Of a DNA stretch of 10,782 nucleotides, positions 6,411-10,782 are shown piece by piece; the stretch's first letter is position 1; each line of letters starts with the position of its first letter. The stretch is from contig DAOTKE010000113.1 in assembly GCA_035449085.1 (NCBI GenBank), positions 1 through 10,782 on the forward strand, given 5' to 3'. The stretch is from DUPH01 sp035449085. GTDB lineage: Bacteria > Verrucomicrobiota > Kiritimatiellia > RFP12 > UBA1067. The notes under the pieces are model-generated. The model did not search any database. It worked only from the letters and a program-made list of their open reading frames with translations, and was not told where the DNA came from. The position numbers were made by a program, and so were the translations under genes.

Positions 6411-7322
6411 TTGAAAAGAATCGTCGTCATTGGCAGCACAAACACCGATATGGTGGTCAAGGCCACACGCATACCCGCACCTGGCGAGACCATTCTGGGT
6501 GGGCGCTTCATGATGAATCCCGGCGGCAAGGGGGCCAATCAGGCTGTCGCTGCGGCACGTTTAGGCGGACATGTCACTTTCGTCGCCAAGGTGGGGAACG
6601 ACCTTTTCGGGCGCGAGGCCAAGAGCCTTTTTGGCAAAGAAGGCATCTGCACCGATTTCATTTTCACCGATAGCCAGGAGCCTTCGGGCGTCGCACTGAT
6701 CATGGTCGGTGAAAATGGAGAGAATTGCATTTCCGTGGCGTCCGGGGCGAACGGCACGCTGACGCCGGAAGAGATCGGCCAGGCGCAGGCATACATTGAG
6801 CAGGCGGATCTCGTGCTGATGCAGCTCGAAACCCCGCTGGACACGGTCTGTCGGGCGGCCGAAATTGCTGCCGCCCAAGGTATTCCCGTCATTCTGAACC
6901 CTGCCCCGGCGCAAACCATTCCCGACGACCTTTACGGGTGTCTGGATGTGATCACGCCCAATCAGAGCGAGGCCGAATGGTTGACCGGCATCAAGGTGAC
7001 CGACGCGCAGAGCGCTGAGGCTGCTGCGAAAGCGTTGTGCGGCAAAGGGGCGCGACGGGCTGTCGTCACCATGGGCGCTCAAGGCGCGCATGTGTATGAC
7101 GGCTCTGAAGGCGTCAGGGTGGAGGCGTTGAAGGTCGAGGCCGTGGACACGACGGCGGCCGGCGACGTTTTCAATGGTGCGCTGGCGGTGGCGCTGACTG
7201 AAGGTCTGGACTTGGTGGAGGCGGTCAGCTTCGCCTCTGGAGCTGCGGCGGTGTCGGTCACACGTCTGGGCGCTCAAGCCTCCGCGCCCTACCGCGCGGA
7301 ACTTCCGGCACGCGCGCGCTGA
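6411..7322 (+). CDS. rbsK: Ribokinase (PfkB family)
   Basis: Cytoplasmic kinase that turns D-ribose and ATP into ribose 5-phosphate. 303 aa, close to the usual ribokinase length. The substrate-side signature GGKGANQAVAAARLG (about 39-53) and the C-terminal signature Asp246-Thr-Thr-Ala-Ala-Gly-Asp252 are both intact; Asp252 is the catalytic base. NPAPAQ, ITPNQSEAEWLTG and the overall layout follow E. coli RbsK closely, which separates it from fructokinase and adenosine kinase. The start is an uncommon TTG, supported by GAAAGGGG 7 nt upstream and by the need for the first beta strand (RIVVIGSTNTD). It follows the nucleoside hydrolase by 15 nt, which supports a nucleoside-derived ribose route instead of an ABC-type ribose operon. 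Confidence 0.93.
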   Translation: MKRIVVIGSTNTDMVVKATRIPAPGETILGGRFMMNPGGKGANQAVAAARLGGHVTFVAKVGNDLFGREAKSLFGKEGICTDFIFTDSQEPSGVALIMVGENGENCISVASGANGTLTPEEIGQAQAYIEQADLVLMQLETPLDTVCRAAEIAAAQGIPVILNPAPAQTIPDDLYGCLDVITPNQSEAEWLTGIKVTDAQSAEAAAKALCGKGARRAVVTMGAQGAHVYDGSEGVRVEALKVEAVDTTAAGDVFNGALAVALTEGLDLVEAVSFASGAAAVSVTRLGAQASAPYRAELPARAR

Positions 7323-7361
7323 CACGCCTTTGTCAGAAAGGACGAATCTTAAGGAGACGTT

Positions 7362-8330
7362 ATGTTTTTCGTTGAGAACTATGCTGTGGCGGTTGCTTTC
7401 TGTGTGATCACCATGTTGTGCTGGGGCTCGTGGGGGAACACCCAGAAACTGGCGTCGAACGACAAATGGAAGTACCAGCTCTTCTACTGGGACTACGGCA
7501 TCGGCATTCTCTTGAGCTCGCTGCTGTTTGCCTTCACGTTGGGCAGTTGCGGTGCGGAAGGCCGCGGTTTCCTCGCTGACATCCGTCAGGCCGGGCCCGA
7601 TCATCTAGGGCTGGCGTTCCTTGGCGGCGTGCTGTTCAATCTGGCGAACATCCTGCTGGTCATCGCCATCGATCTGGCAGGGCTCGCGGTGGCGTTCCCG
7701 GTCGGCATCGGCCTGGCCTTGGTGTTAGGCGTGGCTCTCGTGATGCTGGCGATCATCCTCAACGCCTTGGCGTATCGGAAGCTGGTTGCGGCGAAAGCAG
7801 CCGATCAGGCGCAACAGGGCGGTTTCGGACTGGGCATCACGATCTCCGTGATCGCCGGTGTGCTGATGGGGGCGGGCTTCTTCGGGCTGGTTTCCAAAGG
7901 TATGGCCAAGAGTTTCGCCCATCCCGAAGCGGGCCTGATGACGCCCTACACAGCGCTCGTGGTGTTCGCGCTGGGGTTGTTTGTCTCGAACTTTGTCTGG
8001 AATACCATCGTCTCGTTCAAACCCGTGCGCGGCCAACCGGTCCCGCCGTCCGCTTATTTCTCGCTGGGCACCCCGCGGCTGCATGCGGTCGGCATTCTGG
8101 GCGGCACGATTTGGAATATCGGCATGGCGCTCAGCCTGATTGCGGCGGGCAAGGCTGGCCCTGCGATCTCCTACGGTCTCGGTCAGGGAGCGACGCTGGT
8201 GGCGGCCTTGTGGGGCATCTTGGTCTGGAAAGAGTTCAAAGGCGCGCCAAGCATCGCACACAAGCTGAATCTGGCGATGTTCGTCCTCTTTGTGATCGGC
8301 CTGCTGACGATCATTCTGGCGGGGCTGTGA
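7362..8330 (+). CDS. Ureide-permease/GRP-like inner-membrane transporter
   Basis: Integral membrane protein of 322 aa with about nine or ten hydrophobic segments (roughly 7-25, 44-61, 82-104, 105-137 as one or two, 156-178, 191-211, 232-253, 261-290, 301-321). The N-terminal motif TMLCWGSWGNTQKL (17-30) and GGTIWN (247-252) are like those of the plant ureide permease family and the related bacterial glucose/ribose porters and RhaT group of the drug/metabolite transporter superfamily. Plant members carry allantoin, xanthine and uracil; bacterial relatives include sugar carriers. Its place just after ribokinase favours ribose, with nucleobase or nucleoside as the main alternative. AAGGAG 5 nt before the ATG is a strong ribosome site. 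The gap to ribokinase is 39 nt. Confidence 0.8.
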   Translation: MFFVENYAVAVAFCVITMLCWGSWGNTQKLASNDKWKYQLFYWDYGIGILLSSLLFAFTLGSCGAEGRGFLADIRQAGPDHLGLAFLGGVLFNLANILLVIAIDLAGLAVAFPVGIGLALVLGVALVMLAIILNALAYRKLVAAKAADQAQQGGFGLGITISVIAGVLMGAGFFGLVSKGMAKSFAHPEAGLMTPYTALVVFALGLFVSNFVWNTIVSFKPVRGQPVPPSAYFSLGTPRLHAVGILGGTIWNIGMALSLIAAGKAGPAISYGLGQGATLVAALWGILVWKEFKGAPSIAHKLNLAMFVLFVIGLLTIILAGL

Positions 8331-8361
8331 ACGGGGCGTCGCATCGCAAGGAGACACCGGC

Positions 8362-9252
8362 ATGAACACACATCAAGATTGTTCCAGAAGAAGGTTCATC
8401 GCATGGGGCGCGACGACTGCACTTTGTGCTTGTCCAAAGCTCTCGTTTGCGGCGGCAGATAGCAAAGCGGCGGTGCGGTTTGGCATTGTTGCGGACTGCC
8501 ACTTTGCGCGCATCCCGATGAAAATCAATCGGTATTACGAGGAGTCCAGCGCGAAACTGGCGGAGTGTGTGCGCGACATGAATCGTCAGAACGTCGACTT
8601 CCTCATTGAGCTCGGTGATTTCAAGGATCAGGGCTCCACGCGGCAGGACACCCTCTCTTTTCTGAAAGAGATCGAACAGGTTTTTACCGCTTTCAAGGGG
8701 CCGCGTTATCATGTGTTGGGCAACCACGACATGGACCAGATCTCCAAAGCGCAATTCATGAGCCATATTCAAAATACGGGCATCGCAGAAGACAAGACCT
8801 ACTATTCATTCGACGGCAAAGGCTTCCATTTTATCGTACTGGATGCCAATTTCCGCACCGACGGGGTTGCCTATGATTCCGGCAACTACGACTGGCGCGA
8901 GTCATTGATACCGTCCGAAGAAATGCAGTGGCTTGCCGCCGATCTGGCACAAACCAACCTGCCGACGATCGTTTTCGTGCACCAGTTGCTGGATGCGGAT
9001 AAAGGCTCGGTTTACGTGCGTAATGCCGCCGAGGTGCGGCGCGTCTTGGAAGGCTCAAAGCGGGTGTTGGCCGTTTTTCAGGGCCACCATCATGCAGGCG
9101 CCTGCCAGCAGGTGAACGGGATTCTCTACTACACGCTGAAGTCCGTGGTCGAAGGCTCGGGGATGGAGAACAATGCCTATGCGGTTGTCAGCGTCAGTGA
9201 CAAGCATGACCTGAAAGTCCGGGGTGTCGGCCGCGCCACCAGTTACGGATAA
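8362..9252 (+). CDS. Tat-exported calcineurin-like metallophosphoesterase
   Basis: Predicted dinuclear-metal phosphatase or phosphodiesterase of 296 aa. All metal-binding motifs are present in order: Asp45-Cys-His47, Gly-Asp86, Gly-Asn121-His122-Asp, His207 and Gly-His242-His-His244. The N-terminus holds the twin-arginine pattern SRRRFIAWG and a hydrophobic stretch ending LSFAAA, so it is probably exported folded with its metals. The fold is the minimal catalytic domain, without the C-terminal domain of classic UshA-type 5'-nucleotidases. It follows the permease by 31 nt with AAGGAG 8 nt before the ATG, so it is likely the last gene of the operon. Substrate is unknown; the neighbours make a nucleotide, cyclic nucleotide or sugar phosphate reasonable. 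It is unlikely to be a DNA repair nuclease because of the export signal. Confidence 0.88.
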   Translation: MNTHQDCSRRRFIAWGATTALCACPKLSFAAADSKAAVRFGIVADCHFARIPMKINRYYEESSAKLAECVRDMNRQNVDFLIELGDFKDQGSTRQDTLSFLKEIEQVFTAFKGPRYHVLGNHDMDQISKAQFMSHIQNTGIAEDKTYYSFDGKGFHFIVLDANFRTDGVAYDSGNYDWRESLIPSEEMQWLAADLAQTNLPTIVFVHQLLDADKGSVYVRNAAEVRRVLEGSKRVLAVFQGHHHAGACQQVNGILYYTLKSVVEGSGMENNAYAVVSVSDKHDLKVRGVGRATSYG

Positions 9253-9368
9253 GCTCGCCGCCCGCAGAGCGGGCACCCATCATCGTGTGGTCTTGTCCAC
9301 CGATTACACCGATTATACAGATTGAATCCGTGTCTGCGGGAATCTGCGGAAAAATGTTATGGGCAGGC
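9253..9368. other. Convergent intergenic spacer
   Basis: 116 nt between two convergent stops. It has a small hairpin (gcccgc-aga-gcgggc, 9260-9274) without a T-run and then a dispersed repeat (9299-9352). No clear intrinsic terminator is seen for either gene. Confidence 0.6.
9299..9352. repeat. Degenerate accgattac-type dispersed repeat
   Basis: accgattac and accgattat stand head to tail (9299-9316), then acagatt, followed by ccgtgtctgcgg and aatctgcgg. This style of short repeat is seen in intergenic DNA of several bacterial groups; it does not code. Confidence 0.55.
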
Positions 9369-10523
9369 CTATCGCGCGGTCGTGCCGCGACCGGTGGATG
9401 TTGCCAGCACGTGCCGGTAGACGGCTTCGGTGGCGTGGGCCGATTTTTCCCAGGTGAATTCGGCCGCCTTGCGGTAACCGGCCTCGATCTTCTCTTTGCG
9501 GAAAACCGGATGGTCGAGCAGCAGGCTGACCGCACTGGCGATGGAGGTGCGGTCGCGCGGATCGCAGGTGACGGCCGCACTGCCGCAATTTTCAACGCCC
9601 GCGCCGCCCGAGCAGACCACCGGACAGCCGCAGGCCATGGCCTCGAGCGGCGGCAGGCCGAACCCCTCGTCATGCGAGGGGAAAACAAACGCCTGCGCCA
9701 GTGAATAGAGCACCGGCAGATCTTCGGCACTGACATAACCCGTGCGACTGACGCGGTGGCGCACGCCGTTCTGGCGGATGGCCGCGTCGATCGCCGCGGC
9801 GGTGGCTGAATCGGCCGCGCCCGCCAACACAAGGTGCAAGTCCGGGCGTTCGCCCTGTACGATGGCGAACGCCGCGATGAGGCCGAGAATATTTTTGCGC
9901 GATGTCAGGTCGCCGACAAACAGCAGGAACGAGGTGGGCAAGCCGTAACGCTGGCGCACAGCCTGCAGGCGCGCGTAATCGGTGCAGCGGGTCATCGTCT
10001 GCGCGAGGCCGGGCGGTATGATGTGGATGCGCTCTTCGCGCACCGCCGGAAAACGCGCCAGAACGATGCGTTTAATGTAGGGCGAGAAAACGATGATCGC
10101 GGCGGCTTTTTTGACTGAAGGCGGGATCAGCAGCTTGTAGTGCAGGATATTGCGCTTGCGGCAGAACTGCGGGTGCGTCATCACGTGCAGGTCGTGGATC
10201 GTGAGGATCACAGGGCAGGGTGCCAGCAGCGGGGCGACGTAGGCGGGCGCGTGCAACAACGAGGCGCGGGTACGTAACAAAAGCAACGGGATGGCGGTCT
10301 GTTCCCACAGGATGCGCAGCAGGCGCGAGCGCGAAACCGCTGCACACGTGGTATGCAGACGCAGGTGCGGGGTTGCGGGGATGGCGCGGTGTCCGGCGGG
10401 AACACAGGCGCAGGTTGGAAGCGAGCCGAACTGCGCCAGCGCGCAGGCCAACTGATGAACCGTCACCTCCACGCCGGAATACGGTTCACGCAAGACCATG
10501 GCGTTGTAGAAGACCTTTGGCAT
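9369..10523 (-). CDS. GT4-family glycosyltransferase (GT-B fold)
   Basis: Predicted retaining glycosyltransferase of 384 aa that adds a sugar from a nucleotide-sugar donor to a glycan or lipid acceptor at the inner face of the membrane. N-terminal acceptor domain: SGVEVTVHQLACAL (about 16-29), ILWEQTAIP and HDLH (110-113). C-terminal donor domain: FVGDLTSRKN (about 202-211) and the EX7E motif, Glu286-GFGLPPL-Glu294, with ACGCPVV after it. It resembles bacterial mannosyl- or rhamnosyltransferases of polysaccharide assembly, but the sugar is unknown. The frame is open to a TTG at 10595; the ATG at 10523 is preferred because the protein there begins with the normal first strand (PKVFYNAMV). It stands alone on this strand, convergent to the nucleoside operon. 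Confidence 0.88.
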   Translation of the reverse strand: MPKVFYNAMVLREPYSGVEVTVHQLACALAQFGSLPTCACVPAGHRAIPATPHLRLHTTCAAVSRSRLLRILWEQTAIPLLLLRTRASLLHAPAYVAPLLAPCPVILTIHDLHVMTHPQFCRKRNILHYKLLIPPSVKKAAAIIVFSPYIKRIVLARFPAVREERIHIIPPGLAQTMTRCTDYARLQAVRQRYGLPTSFLLFVGDLTSRKNILGLIAAFAIVQGERPDLHLVLAGAADSATAAAIDAAIRQNGVRHRVSRTGYVSAEDLPVLYSLAQAFVFPSHDEGFGLPPLEAMACGCPVVCSGGAGVENCGSAAVTCDPRDRTSIASAVSLLLDHPVFRKEKIEAGYRKAAEFTWEKSAHATEAVYRHVLATSTGRGTTAR

Positions 10524-10532
10524 ACGGGCTTC

Positions 10533-10541
10533 AGTATAGCA
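10533..10541 (-). promoter_or_regulatory. Extended -10 promoter element before the glycosyltransferase
   Basis: On the - strand TGC-TATACT matches the extended -10 pattern TGnTATAAT with one change. The -35 position is weak. The -10 ends 9 nt before the ATG at 10523, so transcription would start only a few bases before translation. Confidence 0.35.
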
Positions 10542-10597
10542 CAGTGCGCGGATGCGGCGATGGGGTAGTTCATGCAGACCCAAATAATCGGTCAATG

Positions 10598-10660
10598 GTG
10601 AATCGGCAAACTAACCGCGCCCCCGGCCGCGCGGGGGGCGCGGTTAGTTTGCCGATTCAC
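10598..10660. repeat. Perfect 27-bp inverted repeat with 9-nt loop
   Basis: The left arm 10598-10624 and right arm 10634-10660 are exact reverse complements, from gtgaatcggc at the outside to gcgccccc at the inside. The loop is ggccgcgcg. There is no T-run on either side, so it is not an ordinary terminator, and no target duplication is visible. It lies between two diverging promoter candidates. Confidence 0.95.
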
Positions 10661-10687
10661 ACAGTTTGCATTTCCCCTGCCCATGTG

Positions 10688-10717
10688 TTGACGGTTCTGT
10701 TTCTAAGATGGTATGCT
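10688..10717 (+). promoter_or_regulatory. Rightward promoter candidate
   Basis: TTGACG (10688-10693), an 18-nt spacer, then TATGCT (10712-10717) preceded by TG in the extended -10 position. The gene it would serve lies beyond the right edge; no start codon with a ribosome site is visible before 10782. Confidence 0.45.
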
Positions 10718-10782
10718 CAAAAAAACTCGCGCGCGCGACCGGCCAGCGCAACACCTAAAGTTTTGAAAGCGGCCACGCGTTG

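Noticed and set aside
6561..7604. 347-aa open frame on the - strand over ribokinase and the permease start
   Set aside because: It crosses two well-supported genes and has no family features.
9260..9274. Terminator of the nucleoside operon
   Set aside because: The stem is only 6 bp and is followed by acccatc without a T-run.
10524..10595. TTG start giving the glycosyltransferase 24 extra residues
   Set aside because: It would read through the extended -10, and the added residues look unlike the N-terminus of a GT4 enzyme.
10598..10660. Rho-independent terminator
   Set aside because: No T-run after either arm, the stem is far longer than usual, and it lies upstream of both flanking genes instead of after a stop.
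10727..10738. Alternating CG run as a Z-DNA or functional site
   Set aside because: Too short and expected by chance in DNA of this composition.

Overview
The window is about 10.8 kb of GC-rich bacterial DNA with nine complete protein genes and no RNA genes. The gene mix (secreted SGNH hydrolase, GH29 fucosidase, periplasmic nucleoside hydrolase, ureide-permease-like transporter) and the short dispersed repeats packed into non-coding DNA suggest a Gram-negative member of the PVC superphylum, such as Kiritimatiellota, Lentisphaerota or Verrucomicrobiota. This is an inference from style and content; there is no marker gene to prove it.

Region 1 (40-5051, + strand) is a tight run of four genes with gaps of 17, 25 and 11 nt: an exported SGNH/GDSL hydrolase, an L,D-transpeptidase (YkuD), an exported alpha-L-fucosidase (GH29) and a D-2-hydroxyacid dehydrogenase. 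It looks like an operon for breaking down decorated glycans, with one cell-wall cross-linking enzyme inside it. The 5' end of the transpeptidase gene carries a mosaic of repeats of about 264 bp (1373-1636), inserted in frame between the start and the hydrophobic core of its signal peptide. It is flanked by a 7-bp direct repeat. It contains inverted REP-like hairpins, two more hairpins and an array of six 7-nt units.

Region 2 (5052-5381) is a 330-nt gap with an imperfect palindrome, GTTTCCC repeats and a weak candidate promoter.

Region 3 (5382-9252, + strand) is a second compact operon with gaps of 15, 39 and 31 nt: periplasmic nucleoside hydrolase, ribokinase, a ureide-permease/GRP-like membrane transporter and a Tat-exported metallophosphoesterase. 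Together they suggest periplasmic nucleotide or nucleoside scavenging: the phosphoesterase removes phosphate, the hydrolase splits nucleoside into base and ribose, the permease imports ribose or base, and ribokinase makes ribose 5-phosphate.

Region 4 (9253-9368) is a convergent intergenic space holding another dispersed repeat. Region 5 is a GT4 glycosyltransferase on the - strand (9369-10523) with an extended -10 directly before its start. Region 6 (10524-10782) holds a perfect 27-bp inverted repeat with a 9-nt loop and, beyond it, a rightward promoter candidate for a gene outside the window.
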